64,000 bases of DNA from Chromatiales bacterium. GTDB lineage: Bacteria > Pseudomonadota > Gammaproteobacteria > Chromatiales > Chromatiaceae. Positions 1 to 11,658 of this stretch are shown here, in pieces. The stretch's first letter is position 1; every line of letters begins with the position of its first letter. A program made the position numbers and the translations under genes. A model generated the notes under the pieces. It saw only the letters and a list, made by a program, of their open reading frames with translations, did no database searches and was not told where the DNA came from. The stretch lies in NCBI GenBank assembly GCA_028284585.1, contig JANQRK010000057.1:96816-160815 (forward strand). Reading direction: 5' to 3'.

Positions 1-1949
<1,949 letters not shown>

Positions 1950-2012
1950 CGCCGATTGTCGTCGAACCCTCGTTGTCGTCTACCACGTGCCCAGATCGGG
2001 CCATTCCATCCA

Positions 2013-5000
2013 TCATACCGCAGCTAGCGCCGCCGCTTCTTCGACATCGACCGAAACCAGTCGCGACACCCCGGGCTCATGCATGGTGACCCCGGTCAAT
2101 TGCCGAGCGATCTCCATCGTGACCTTGTTGTGGGTGATAAAAATGAACTGGACCTGCTCGGCCATCTCCTCGACCAAGGCGGAGTAGCGCCCTACGTTGG
2201 CGTCGTCGAGTGGCGCGTCGACCTCGTCGAGCATGCAAAACGGTGCCGGATTCAGGCGAAAGATGGCAAACACCAGGGCAACCGCCGTCAAGGCCTTCTC
2301 GCCACCCGACAGTAAATGGATATTGCTATTGCGTTTGCCAGGCGGGCGCGCCATCACCGTCACACCCGTATCGAGCAGGTCGTCGCCGGTCAACTCTAGG
2401 TAGGCGTGACCGCCGCCGAACAGCTTCGGAAACAGCTCTTTGAAGCCACTATCCACCCGATCGAAGGTCTCCTTGAACCGCGTGCGGGTCTCGCGATCGA
2501 TCTTACGGATTGCGCCCTCGAGCGTCGCCAACGACTGGCTGACATCCTCATGCTGGCTGTCCAGATAGGCCATGCGTTCGCTCTGCTCCTTGAACTCGTC
2601 GATCGCCGCCAAATTGATCGGCCCCAGTCGCTGGATCTGGTTGGCCAGACCCTCTGCCCGCTTTTGCCAGGCCGCAACCTCGGCCTCGCTGGATAGCTCG
2701 GCCTTGAGCTGCTCGGACTCGAATCCAGTCTCGACCAGCTGCTCCTCGAGCGTACGACTGCGCACCACGACTTCCTGGCGCGCCATGCGCGACTGATCGA
2801 CCCGAGTGCGTTCGTCTTGTACGCTCTGTTCGATCTCATGGCGCGAACGATCGCGCTCACTGAGGAGAGCAACGATCTCCTCAAGCACTTGGCGGGCCTC
2901 GGCCAACTGCGCCTCAGTCTCCGCCCGCGACTGCAATTTCAATTCGAGGCTAGCGCGCTGTTCCGCGATCGGCGCCTTGCCACATTCCAATGCAGAAGCC
3001 AACTCGCCGCAACGTCCCTCCAACTGTGCCAATTGCTGTTGAATGCGATCGACCCCTGAGCGCAAAGAAGTCTCAGAGCTGCGCATCGACTCTACCCGCA
3101 GGGCGATTTCGTGCATCTGGTTGCGTGCCTCGCTAGCCGCCCCGCGCGCCGCCTCCAGGGCTGAGCGCAGCTCGTCGCGACGGGCCAGCAGACGCTCGCG
3201 CTGTTGGCCAAGATCTTCAATCGAAGCCAGTGCGGCATGTAGGTGCTGGCGGGCAGCGGCCATGTCTTCGCCACCTTGTGCGATATGGTCACGGATCTCC
3301 TGAGCTTCCTTTTCAAGACCCTCCAATCGATGACGGATCTGCTCGGCCCGCGCCTGCTTGCCACTCAACAGCGCCCGCACCTCGGCCACAGCACGCTGCG
3401 CGACCTCGAATTCGCGTTGCCGGACCTCGCGCGCCTGCTCCGCTGCTTGCAGGGCCTCGCGATCCAGGACCGCCTGATCGGCCAACTGGGTCACCTGTGG
3501 TTCGAGTTCCGAGCGACGTTGCAGCAGCTCTCTTATCTCCTGTTCGCGCACCAAAACACCAGCCTGCGCATCATTGCCGCGCCTTACACCAATCCAACCA
3601 CTCCCGACCCGCAAACCATCTGGGGTCACCAGACACTCCCCCGGCTCAAGCTGCCCGCGCCGCGCCAACGCATCGTCTAAGCCCGAAGCAACTAGGACAC
3701 TGTTCAGCAAATGGGTTAAGGGAGCCGGTCCATCGACCAGGGCCGCGAGCGTGCCAGGTCGCGGACTCGGTCGCTCACCGCCCGTCTCGAACAAGCTCAG
3801 CACGCCGTTGTCCAGGCCAGGTAGCGCATGAGCGAAGGGTTTGAGATCGTCAACGGTGACCGCCTGCAGTAATTCGCCGAGCACCACCTCCACGGCCTGC
3901 CGCCAGGTCCCGGATACCTCGAGGGTCTCGAGCAGCCGCCGCGCCGAGTCCAGCCCCTGGCCTTGCATCCAATCCGCTACCGCAACGCTCCCTTCGTCTC
4001 GCGCTGCCTGTTGTAGCGCTTGCAGCGACGCCAGGCGGCCATTCAGCGTTTCGAGCTCGCCACGCAGCCCGGCCAGCTCGTCCTGCGCCTGCAGCGCGCG
4101 TTCCCGCAGACCCGCGATTGACTCGACTTGTTCGCTCACCCGATCGCGCGCCGCAGCCAAGCCAGCCTCGCCCGCAACCTCGCGCTGCTGCAGCTCGTCG
4201 ATCTCGCCCAACAAGGCCGCATCAGACAGTTGCTGACATTGCTCCTCGGAACGGCCCAAGCGGCGCCTTAGCTGCTCTTCTTGCTGCTCCAAGTGATTGA
4301 TCCGGGTGCGCTCGACTTGGGCCTGCTGGGCGGGCTCGTTTGCGCTCTTGTTGAAGGCATCCCATTCCATCTGCCAGGCATGCATGGCCGCCTCGGCATC
4401 GTGCAAAGTCTGCGCAGTGGCCTCGGCGCGCGCCTGCGCGGCGTCCAGCACCGGCTGGTCGCGTTGCAAGTCCTCGGTGAGCTGTGCCAAACGGTTGCTG
4501 TCCTGATCGCTGTGCCCCTTGGCCTGGGCCAGTGACTGACGCGCTTGCAGTAAATCGGCCTCCTGTTGGCGACGCGCCTCCTGCGCATACTGAATCGCAT
4601 CTTCGAGCCGAGCGATCTCCGCACCTATTGCGTAAAATTTCTGTTGGACTTGATTGAAGCTGTCGTTGGCGCCCGTGTGGGCGACACGCTGTTGTTCGAT
4701 TTCGGCCTCGAGTGCCCGCTGATCGGCGATCGCCGACTGCAAGCGGTTTTCCTGTTCAGCGATCGCCCGATCGCGCCGCTCGATATCGTCGTGCATGTCG
4801 CCCAGGCGCAACACCAGCAGCTCGGCTCTTACCCGACGCTCTTCTTCACGCAGGGCCTTGTACTTGCGCGCAGTAGCCGACTGGCGTTCGAGGTGCCGGA
4901 GTTGTTTCTGTACCTCCTCGCGCAAATCGTCTAGGCGCTCCAGGTTCTCACGGGTGTGTGAGATGCGATTCTCGGTTTCGCGCCGCCGCTCCTTGTATTT

Positions 5001-5513
5001 GGATATGCCGGCCGCTTCCTCGAGATACACCCGCAGCTCTTCGGGGCGGGCCTCGATGACGCGCGAGATCATCCCTTGCTCGATGATCGAGTAACTGCGT
5101 GGACCCAGTCCGGTACCGAGAAAGAGATCGGTGATGTCGCGACGCCGACAACGCACCCCATTGAGGAAATAGACCGACTGACCGTCGCGCGAGACCTGAC
5201 GTTTGACCGAGATCTGCGCGTACTGCGCGTACTGTCCACCGGCGCTGCCATCGACATTGTCGAACAGCAGTTCGATGGTCGCGGTGCCGACCGGCTTGCG
5301 GCTGCTCGAACCATTAAAGATTACATCTGCCATGGACTCGCCACGCAGCATCTTTGCCGAGCTCTCGCCCATCACCCAGCGCACGGCGTCGATCACATTC
5401 GACTTGCCACAGCCGTTCGGACCGACGATCCCGACCAGATTGCTGGGAAACAGCACCGTGGTCGGATCGACAAACGATTTGAAGCCCGCTAGCTTGATCT
5501 TCTCCAGACGCAT
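2013..5513 (-). CDS. smc: Chromosome segregation protein Smc
   Basis: Structural-maintenance-of-chromosomes ATPase that, with ScpA and ScpB, compacts and segregates the chromosome. The 1166-residue product has Walker A GPNGCGKSN at 31-39 and long coiled-coil arms. A globular hinge lies in the middle (about 500-650). The ABC signature LSGGE is at about 1068 and Walker B FCMLDE at about 1092. The open frame continues 14 codons further upstream to a TTG. MRLEKIKLAGFKSF at 5513 is the usual Smc N-terminus, so I start there; the Shine-Dalgarno sequence is weak. Having Smc rather than MukB fits a non-enteric gammaproteobacterium. smc, zipA and ligA are co-directional and probably one transcription unit. 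Confidence 0.95.
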   Translation of the reverse strand: MRLEKIKLAGFKSFVDPTTVLFPSNLVGIVGPNGCGKSNVIDAVRWVMGESSAKMLRGESMADVIFNGSSSRKPVGTATIELLFDNVDGSAGGQYAQYAQISVKRQVSRDGQSVYFLNGVRCRRRDITDLFLGTGLGPRSYSIIEQGMISRVIEARPEELRVYLEEAAGISKYKERRRETENRISHTRENLERLDDLREEVQKQLRHLERQSATARKYKALREEERRVRAELLVLRLGDMHDDIERRDRAIAEQENRLQSAIADQRALEAEIEQQRVAHTGANDSFNQVQQKFYAIGAEIARLEDAIQYAQEARRQQEADLLQARQSLAQAKGHSDQDSNRLAQLTEDLQRDQPVLDAAQARAEATAQTLHDAEAAMHAWQMEWDAFNKSANEPAQQAQVERTRINHLEQQEEQLRRRLGRSEEQCQQLSDAALLGEIDELQQREVAGEAGLAAARDRVSEQVESIAGLRERALQAQDELAGLRGELETLNGRLASLQALQQAARDEGSVAVADWMQGQGLDSARRLLETLEVSGTWRQAVEVVLGELLQAVTVDDLKPFAHALPGLDNGVLSLFETGGERPSPRPGTLAALVDGPAPLTHLLNSVLVASGLDDALARRGQLEPGECLVTPDGLRVGSGWIGVRRGNDAQAGVLVREQEIRELLQRRSELEPQVTQLADQAVLDREALQAAEQAREVRQREFEVAQRAVAEVRALLSGKQARAEQIRHRLEGLEKEAQEIRDHIAQGGEDMAAARQHLHAALASIEDLGQQRERLLARRDELRSALEAARGAASEARNQMHEIALRVESMRSSETSLRSGVDRIQQQLAQLEGRCGELASALECGKAPIAEQRASLELKLQSRAETEAQLAEARQVLEEIVALLSERDRSRHEIEQSVQDERTRVDQSRMARQEVVVRSRTLEEQLVETGFESEQLKAELSSEAEVAAWQKRAEGLANQIQRLGPINLAAIDEFKEQSERMAYLDSQHEDVSQSLATLEGAIRKIDRETRTRFKETFDRVDSGFKELFPKLFGGGHAYLELTGDDLLDTGVTVMARPPGKRNSNIHLLSGGEKALTAVALVFAIFRLNPAPFCMLDEVDAPLDDANVGRYSALVEEMAEQVQFIFITHNKVTMEIARQLTGVTMHEPGVSRLVSVDVEEAAALAAV

Positions 5514-5705
5514 GACGGGCAAAGATACAGGATGCTTCACAGCCCGTACAAGCAAGGGATTCCTTCTCGAAACAACTTAATTTTTAGTGTATAAATATCT
5601 GTTTGATAATTATTAATTCCGCGTAGTCTAAGGCAAGCATCCGCCTGTTGGAGACACTGTCGCCTATAATCGTGACCCGATTCCGCCACTTGCTGGAATA
5701 ATGCG
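5514..5705. promoter_or_regulatory. Divergent AT-rich intergenic region between smc and queF
   Basis: This stretch is clearly richer in A+T than its surroundings, especially 5578-5625. A perfect -10-like TATAAT lies at 5665-5670 on the plus strand, 35 nt before queF, but no good -35 sits at the right distance. On the minus strand TTGCCT and TAATTA, 18 nt apart, could serve smc. It is probably the promoter region for both directions. No riboswitch-like structure was recognised before queF. Confidence 0.4.
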
Positions 5706-6095
5706 ATGTCGAGCCGCCCGAGCCGTGACCTTGAGAGCTTCGTGAACCCACGCCCGGAGCGCGACTACACGATCCGCATGCGCATCCCAGAGTTCACCTG
5801 TCTGTGTCCGAAAACCGGTCAACCCGACTTCGCAACCCTGCATTTGGCCTATGTGCCGGATACGCGGTGCATCGAACTCAAATCACTGAAACTCTACATT
5901 TGGTCTTACCGCGACGAAGGTGCATTTCATGAGGCCGTGACCAACCAAATCCTGGACGACCTAGTAAGAGTGATCCAACCGCGCTTCATGCGTCTGACCG
6001 CCGAATTCAACGTGCGCGGTGGTATCTACACCGAGGTAGTGGCCGAGCACCGCGCCGCCGACTGGCATGCCCCGGCGCCAGTCGCCCTCCCCTGA
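5706..6095 (+). CDS. queF: NADPH-dependent 7-cyano-7-deazaguanine (preQ0) reductase QueF, short YkvM type
   Basis: Reduces the nitrile of preQ0 to the amine preQ1 in queuosine tRNA modification. The 129-residue protein is the single-domain type, like Bacillus YkvM, not the tandem-domain E. coli type. The active-site segment [10 protein letters not shown] has the thioimide-forming cysteine at C34 and the proton-donating aspartate at D41, the same 7-residue spacing as Cys55/Asp62 of B. subtilis. The QueF substrate motif [16 protein letters not shown] follows at 57-72. The ATG at 5706 is preceded by GGA 8-10 nt upstream; another ATG at 5701 is out of frame. The gene is followed 8 nt later by a sugar kinase with no obvious functional link. 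Confidence 0.94.
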   Translation: MSSRPSRDLESFVNPRPERDYTIRMRIPEFTCLCPKTGQPDFATLHLAYVPDTRCIELKSLKLYIWSYRDEGAFHEAVTNQILDDLVRVIQPRFMRLTAEFNVRGGIYTEVVAEHRAADWHAPAPVALP

Positions 6096-6103
6096 GAGAC
6101 CTG

Positions 6104-7417
6104 ATGCCTTCTGCAACGCCCTGCTTTATCGGGCTGGACTTGGGGACCTCCGGCTGTCGCGCGGTTGCGATCAACGACCACGGCACACAAATCGCACAAA
6201 CCACAGCGACACTGCACGCCGCACGCCGCGACCAACCCGGCCATAGCGAACAAGACCCTCACGATTGGTGGCAGGCGGTCGAAAGCGTCCTCGGTGAGTT
6301 GAGCGCGCACTGCGCTGGGCAACCGCGTGCGCTCTGCGTAGCGGGCACCTCGGCAACTCTGCTGCTGTGCGACCAAGCTGGCGAGCCCTGCTCACCGGCG
6401 TTGATGTACGACGATCGGCGCGCCGCCGTGCAGGCCACACTGATCGAACAGATCGCGCCATCAACCAGCCCAACCCGCAGCCCGACATCCGCGCTCGCCA
6501 AGTTGCTCTGGCTGCAACAGACCTTGCCTGGGGCCACGGCAGGCTATGCGCTGCACCAGGCCGACTGGGTGGCCGGCCGACTCTCTGGCCGGTTCGGTCA
6601 CAGCGACGAGCACAATGCGCTAAAGCTGGGATTCAATCCGGCCAGCCGACGCTGGCCAGATTGGCTGTCCGAACTCCCACTGGACCGCACCCTGCTACCG
6701 CAGGTGCACCCGTCAGGCGAGGCGCTCGGTGGGCTGGCGCCAGACATCGCGTACCGCCTTGGGTTACCGGCCGACACCCTATTGGTAGCGGGGACCACAG
6801 ACAGCAATGCAGCCGCTCTGGCGGCCGGTATCCGCCAACCGAGTGACGCCGTCACCTCGCTTGGCAGTACTCTGGTGGTGAAGGTGTTGAGCAACCGCGC
6901 GGTGGCCGACGCGCGGTATGGCGTTTACAGCCATCGCATCGGTGAGCGCTGGCTCGCTGGCGGCGCCTCGAACACTGGTGGCAGTGTCCTGCTACAGCAT
7001 TTTAGCCCCGCCGAGCTGGACGAACTGAGTGCCCAAATCGACCCGGACAAACCATCTGGTCTGCACTACTACCCGCTGCCCACAATCGGTGAGCGTTTCC
7101 CTTACAACGATCCCGACCTGTCTCCTTGCCTGGACCCCAGGCCCAAACAGAAATGGTTATTTCTGCAAGCGATTATGGAAGGCATCGCAGACATCGAGGC
7201 CGCAGGATATCGGCGCTTGGCAGAACTCGGCGCAGCCTATCCAAAGCGGGTCTTCACCAGCGGCGGTGGTACGGTGAACGATACCTGGCGCCGGATCCGT
7301 GAGCACCAACTCGGAGTACAGGTGCAACCGGCGGCACAGACCCAACCCGCCTACGGAGCGGCGCTACTAGCCCGTGCCGCGCTGCGAGGCGGCTCAGCCT
7401 TGCAGCCGCCCCAGTAG
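6104..7417 (+). CDS. FGGY-family carbohydrate kinase (D-ribulose/xylulokinase-like)
   Basis: ATP-dependent sugar kinase of the actin/hexokinase fold. The N-terminal phosphate-binding motif GLDLGTSGCRAVAIN is at 10-24. The second domain has GTTDSNAAALAAG and a late TSGGGTVNDTWRRI stretch, as in FGGY kinases. At 437 residues it is a little shorter than classical xylulokinases (about 480-500). It recalls the compact D-ribulose kinase group described in cyanobacteria and plants (GTSATLLLCDQAG), but substrate cannot be assigned from sequence. It lies 8 nt after queF and is probably co-transcribed. Its last 24 nt overlap the convergent prsT 3' end. Confidence 0.8.
   Translation: MPSATPCFIGLDLGTSGCRAVAINDHGTQIAQTTATLHAARRDQPGHSEQDPHDWWQAVESVLGELSAHCAGQPRALCVAGTSATLLLCDQAGEPCSPALMYDDRRAAVQATLIEQIAPSTSPTRSPTSALAKLLWLQQTLPGATAGYALHQADWVAGRLSGRFGHSDEHNALKLGFNPASRRWPDWLSELPLDRTLLPQVHPSGEALGGLAPDIAYRLGLPADTLLVAGTTDSNAAALAAGIRQPSDAVTSLGSTLVVKVLSNRAVADARYGVYSHRIGERWLAGGASNTGGSVLLQHFSPAELDELSAQIDPDKPSGLHYYPLPTIGERFPYNDPDLSPCLDPRPKQKWLFLQAIMEGIADIEAAGYRRLAELGAAYPKRVFTSGGGTVNDTWRRIREHQLGVQVQPAAQTQPAYGAALLARAALRGGSALQPPQ
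7388..7410. terminator. GC-rich hairpin in overlapping convergent gene ends
   Basis: GGCGGCT (7388-7394) and AGCCGCC (7404-7410) form a perfect 7-bp stem with a 9-nt loop. It sits exactly where the sugar-kinase gene (stop 7415-7417, plus) and prsT (stop 7394-7396, minus) overlap. There is no T-tract on either side, so it would be a non-canonical bidirectional terminator or an RNA-protecting stem. The hairpin is plain in the sequence; its function is inferred. Confidence 0.35.
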
Positions 7418-10177
7418 CTCGCGCGCTGCATCAGCGGAATCGCTGCTCGGGTGGTCGCGCACGATGCGCTCCAATAGCGGCCGTGCCTCGGCATCGCGGT
7501 CCATCGCGAGCAGGGCCTCGGCGACATGCAGACCAATCTCGGCGTTGCGCGGCGCAATTACCAAGGCCTGCTGCAACGCGGCAAGACCATCGTCACGGCG
7601 CCCTTGGCGAAACAGCACCCAGCCGTAGGTATCGACGATCTCCGCTCGGTTCGGCGCCAACTCATAGGCCTGCGAAGCAAGTTCCAAGGCACGCTTGCCA
7701 TCCCGCTCCAGATACAGCCAGGCCATGTTATTCAATATCACCGGACTGGTCTGCGCCGCAGCCAGGGCCTTCTCGTAGGCCGCAAGCGCATCCGCGTCGC
7801 GGCCCAGCTGCTGCTGCAACATACCCAGGCTGGCCCAACCCGCGCCATCCTCGGCATTGTCGGCCAGCCAGCGTTGCAAGTAGTCGACGGCCTTGTCACG
7901 CTGCCCGGCACTCACCAAGAGGCCAGCAAAGTTGTGGGAGCGCGCTGTGCTTGGGTCGGCCAGCAAGGCTGCCTCGGCCGCTGCCAGTGCTTGTTCATCC
8001 TGTCCTAGCCCGCGGTGCGCCGCGACGGCAATGTCATAGACATAGGGGTTTTTGGGGAAATTTCTCTGCAGGGTCTCGGCGACTTCGAGCGCAGCGGCAT
8101 AGCGTTTCTCACGCAGCTCGAGCTCACCCAGGCCCAACCAGACAACGGGCACTTTTTGCTCCGCATCCAGTGCGGTCGAGCGCTCGAAGCTGGCGCGCGC
8201 CGCCGGCATATCGCCCGATGCCACCTGGGCGCGTGCCAGCTGGAACCAGGCCTCAATGGATTCGGGTTGCCGCTCGGTCAAGGTACCCAAGGTGCGCACG
8301 GCGCTGGCGGAGTCCCCGCTCTGCAACTGGGCCATGCCCTTGAGACGCATTACTTCCGGGACCTTGTTTTGTTCTGCCGACAAGCCAGACAGCACGTTGA
8401 GCGCCTTCAGGCCATGGTTCTGGCGCAAGTAGGCCTCGGCCAACAAGAGCACGGGCTTTAGCGCGTTGGGATCAGCCTGGTTTGCCTTGCGCAACCAATC
8501 CTCGGCGCCCTCCGCGTCGCTTGCGGCATTGGCGAGTGCCGCCATGCCGAGCATCGCCCCAGTATGTCGCGGGTCTTGGTCGAGCACCTTTTGGTACACC
8601 GTCTTCGCCGCCTCCGGCTGTTCAGCCAACAACGCCAGCCGTGCTTGATTCATGCGCGCCACGAGAAACTTGGAGTCCTTTTCCAGGGCCCTATCGAATT
8701 TGGCCCGAGCCTTGTCGAAATCACGCTGCGCGAGATAGGCTAATCCAGACAGATTGAACGGGATGGGGCTATCGGCCATGCGCTGCTCCAGGCCCTCCGC
8801 AGCCGCGATCGCCTTGTCGAATTCACGCTTGTTCAGATAACTCAAGACCAGTAGTACATCTGCCTGTATCACGTCTTGGCCAAGTGCCACCGCTGACTCG
8901 AGTTCGTCAATCGCCGCCGTGGTGTCACCACTCGCGATCCGTCCCACAGCAAGCTGGGTACGCAATAGGGCCTGATCCGGATCGAGTTCGACGGCGCGTT
9001 GGATGTACTCGGCACCGCGTGAATTATCACCCGCTTGCAGGTACGCAGTGCCCAGCAAAGCCAGCAACTGCGAATCCTCTGTTGTGCTATTCACCGCGCC
9101 GGACAGGACAGCCAAGGCGCGCTTGGGTTCGCCTAGCTTGAGTCGGGCAGCACCGAGGATCTTTATGATTTGCACATTGCCCGGCGCACTGGCCAACACC
9201 CGCGTGAGGTAATCGTCAGCGATCCTGTACTCTTCCTGGGCATAGCTGACGATACCGTACATGAGTTGGGCCTGCAGATTGCCCGGGGTACTGCGCAGAA
9301 CCTGCTGGAGCGCATCCGAGGCACGCGCGAAATTGCGTTCCTGGAACGACACCAGAGCCTGTATGTAGCTCACCGTCAGCTGGCCAGGCGCCAATTTTTT
9401 CAGCGTGGCGAGGTCTTGGTTTGCGGCCTCCAGATCGTGTTGCGCGATATGCGATAAGGCCAGCCCAACATAGGCGCGAGGGTCGGCGGGCGCCTCTTGT
9501 GTGGCGCGAGTATAGTCGGCTACCGCCCCTTCTAGGCGCCGTTTCTGGCGCCGGATATCGCCGCGTACCAAACGGCTCGCCAAGTGGTCCGGGTGCTCGG
9601 TCAACACTTGATCGAGTTGCGCCAAGGCTTCGTCTTCTTTGCCATCGGCCAGCAGGATTTGCGCCTTACCCAGACGGGCCATCGGGTTGGCTGGATCGAG
9701 CTCCAACGCGGCATCAAATTCCGCAACGGCGGCAGTGGTTTTGCGCAAGGACAAGTTGGCGGTCCCACGCAACGCCAACAGTTCGGTTCGGACTTCGGTC
9801 GGCAGCTCCGGTCCGGCCTCGATCTGTTCCAGTAGGGCGCGGAAATCCCCTTGCATTACCAGGGCGCGGGCAAGGCCAGGCATCCAGTATTGTCCATCGG
9901 CGCCCAGATCACGCGCCCGGGAGAATTCCTTGGCGGCCGCGGCACCGTCGACATTACGCAGATGCAGCCCACCAAGCATCAGGCGTGCCTGTAGATGCGA
10001 AGGATCTTTCTGCAGAGCATTTTTTAGCTCGATGATCGCCGCTCGGAATTCACCCTGCTCGACATAGCTGCGTGCCTCCGCCACATAGTCATCGGCCGAG
10101 TCAGCGAAACTGTTGGACGAAACCATCACCCACGAGATCGCGCCCACGAATGCGTACACCAAAGTCTTATTGGGCAT
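7394..10177 (-). CDS. prsT: XrtA/PEP-CTERM system TPR-repeat protein PrsT
   Basis: Large secreted or periplasmic tetratricopeptide-repeat protein associated with exosortase A exopolysaccharide loci. The 927-residue product starts with a signal peptide (residues 1-25, hydrophobic core VYAFVGAISWVMV, likely cleavage after SFA). It then consists almost wholly of TPR units such as ARLMLGGLHLRN, ARLGKAQILLADG and GWVLFRQGRRDDGLAAL. The open frame extends to 10267. The ATG at 10177 has a strong AGGAGG 7 nt upstream and begins right before the signal peptide, so I use it. It is last in the run sugar transferase-prsK-prsR-prsT, the arrangement from which the family takes its name. Its molecular role is unproven; TPR scaffolding of polysaccharide export or protein sorting is the usual guess. 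Confidence 0.85.
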   Translation of the reverse strand: MPNKTLVYAFVGAISWVMVSSNSFADSADDYVAEARSYVEQGEFRAAIIELKNALQKDPSHLQARLMLGGLHLRNVDGAAAAKEFSRARDLGADGQYWMPGLARALVMQGDFRALLEQIEAGPELPTEVRTELLALRGTANLSLRKTTAAVAEFDAALELDPANPMARLGKAQILLADGKEDEALAQLDQVLTEHPDHLASRLVRGDIRRQKRRLEGAVADYTRATQEAPADPRAYVGLALSHIAQHDLEAANQDLATLKKLAPGQLTVSYIQALVSFQERNFARASDALQQVLRSTPGNLQAQLMYGIVSYAQEEYRIADDYLTRVLASAPGNVQIIKILGAARLKLGEPKRALAVLSGAVNSTTEDSQLLALLGTAYLQAGDNSRGAEYIQRAVELDPDQALLRTQLAVGRIASGDTTAAIDELESAVALGQDVIQADVLLVLSYLNKREFDKAIAAAEGLEQRMADSPIPFNLSGLAYLAQRDFDKARAKFDRALEKDSKFLVARMNQARLALLAEQPEAAKTVYQKVLDQDPRHTGAMLGMAALANAASDAEGAEDWLRKANQADPNALKPVLLLAEAYLRQNHGLKALNVLSGLSAEQNKVPEVMRLKGMAQLQSGDSASAVRTLGTLTERQPESIEAWFQLARAQVASGDMPAARASFERSTALDAEQKVPVVWLGLGELELREKRYAAALEVAETLQRNFPKNPYVYDIAVAAHRGLGQDEQALAAAEAALLADPSTARSHNFAGLLVSAGQRDKAVDYLQRWLADNAEDGAGWASLGMLQQQLGRDADALAAYEKALAAAQTSPVILNNMAWLYLERDGKRALELASQAYELAPNRAEIVDTYGWVLFRQGRRDDGLAALQQALVIAPRNAEIGLHVAEALLAMDRDAEARPLLERIVRDHPSSDSADAARELLGRLQG

Positions 10178-10294
10178 TCGGCATCCTCCTATCGGAATCA
10201 ATAATCCCTCGGTGGCACACCGGGGGTGAGGCGGCCGACCGGTAAAATTAGAGACACATCGAACCACCTATATCGGGGGCATCTGCGCCCCTGA

Positions 10295-11656
10295 TCAGTC
10301 GCTCACGCCGTACTTTTTCATCAGATTGTACAGCGTGGGCCGAGTGACTCCGAGCAGCTCCGCCGTCTTGGAGACATTGCCGTCGGTACGCGCCAGGGCA
10401 CGTAGGATGGCCTGTGACTCGGCCTTCTCGCGCACCTCACGCAGGTTGAACGGCTCTTGATCAGTCGTCTCATCCTGCGTGGGTAGCTCCAGGTCATCCA
10501 AGGATACCTGGGCTCCATCCGCCATGATCACAGCGCGCTTCACGCGATTTTCGAGTTCGCGCACATTGCCAGGCCAATCGTAGGCCTCGATCGCTTCGAT
10601 CGCCTGCGGCATGAAGCCCTTTATCGGGCGCTTGAGTTCGGTTGCGAATCGCTCAAGGAATGCCCGTGCCAGCAGCAGGCTATCGCCCTGGCGTTCACGC
10701 AACGGTGGCACCACCACCGTTGCCTCATTGATCCGGTAGTACAGGTCTTCGCGGAAATCCCCGGCCTCGATCAATTCTGGCAACGCGCGATGCGTCGCAC
10801 AGATTACCCGAACGTCGACAGGGATTTCAGTCCGACCACCGATGCGCTCGATGACACGCTCTTGCAGGAACCGCAACAGCTTGGCCTGTAGCGGTTGCGG
10901 CAAATCGCCGACCTCGTCGAGGAATAGGATCCCGCCGTTGGCGACTTCGATCTTACCCGGAGTGGTCTTGGCCGCGCCGGTGAAAGCGCCGCGTTCGTAC
11001 CCGAACAGCTCGCTCTCGAGCAACGCCTCGGGTATCGCGGCACAATTGATCGCCACTAAGCGTTTTTTGGACCGGTCACTGAGATTGTGCAGGGCCTTGA
11101 CCAAGACCTCCTTACCGGTGCCACTTTCCCCCAAGATCAACGTTGAGACGTCGGTCGGCGCCAGTTTTTCGATGGTGCGGCAAACCTTGAGCATCTCCGG
11201 ACTGGTCGCGATAAGTCCCTGCAAGGCCGAGCCACCGTGCACTGCCTGCAAACGACGATTCTCTTGCTCGATATGGAACAGACGGGCAGCCCGGCGAATT
11301 GTGATACTCAGCAAATCGGGATCTATGGGCTTTTCATAGAAATCGTAGGCGCCCAGCGCGATCGCGCGCATCGCATTGGTTCGATCGTTGTGGCCGGTCA
11401 CCACAATCACTTTGGTATCCGGGGTCAATGCGACGATATCTTCGAGCAGCCCGAAACCCTCGCTGACGCCACCAGGATCCGGTGGCAGGCCAAGGTCGAG
11501 GGTCACGACGGCGGGTTCCAAACGACGCAAGCAGGCCAAGGCCCCCTCCCGGTCCTCGGCCACCGCTGTATCGAAGTCCTCAAAGCTCCATTTGAGCTGG
11601 CTCTGCACGCCCGGGTCGTCTTCCACGACCAACAACTTGTCTTTGGTTTCAGCCAC
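10295..11656 (-). CDS. prsR: Sigma-54-dependent response regulator PrsR of the XrtA/PEP-CTERM system
   Basis: NtrC-class activator paired with PrsK. The 453-residue protein has a receiver domain with phospho-acceptor D54 (VTLDLGLPPD). The AAA+ domain has Walker A GESGTGKE at 176-183 and the sigma-54 contact loop GAFTGA at 223-228. A Fis-type helix-turn-helix closes the protein (NVSKTAELLGVTRPTLYNL). The start is GTG at 11654-11656, two nt after the prsK stop, so translation is coupled. In characterised relatives PrsK/PrsR with RpoN switch on PEP-CTERM protein genes. No canonical sigma-54 site lies before prsT here; a weak candidate precedes the first gene of the run. PrsR versus a generic NtrC-type name rests on the neighbours. 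Confidence 0.87.
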   Translation of the reverse strand: MAETKDKLLVVEDDPGVQSQLKWSFEDFDTAVAEDREGALACLRRLEPAVVTLDLGLPPDPGGVSEGFGLLEDIVALTPDTKVIVVTGHNDRTNAMRAIALGAYDFYEKPIDPDLLSITIRRAARLFHIEQENRRLQAVHGGSALQGLIATSPEMLKVCRTIEKLAPTDVSTLILGESGTGKEVLVKALHNLSDRSKKRLVAINCAAIPEALLESELFGYERGAFTGAAKTTPGKIEVANGGILFLDEVGDLPQPLQAKLLRFLQERVIERIGGRTEIPVDVRVICATHRALPELIEAGDFREDLYYRINEATVVVPPLRERQGDSLLLARAFLERFATELKRPIKGFMPQAIEAIEAYDWPGNVRELENRVKRAVIMADGAQVSLDDLELPTQDETTDQEPFNLREVREKAESQAILRALARTDGNVSKTAELLGVTRPTLYNLMKKYGVSD

Positions 11657-11658
11657 CC

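Noticed and set aside
5556..5705. preQ1 riboswitch upstream of queF
   Set aside because: No pseudoknot-type aptamer pattern (conserved stem followed by an A-rich tail pairing into the loop) could be drawn; the region is only AT-rich.
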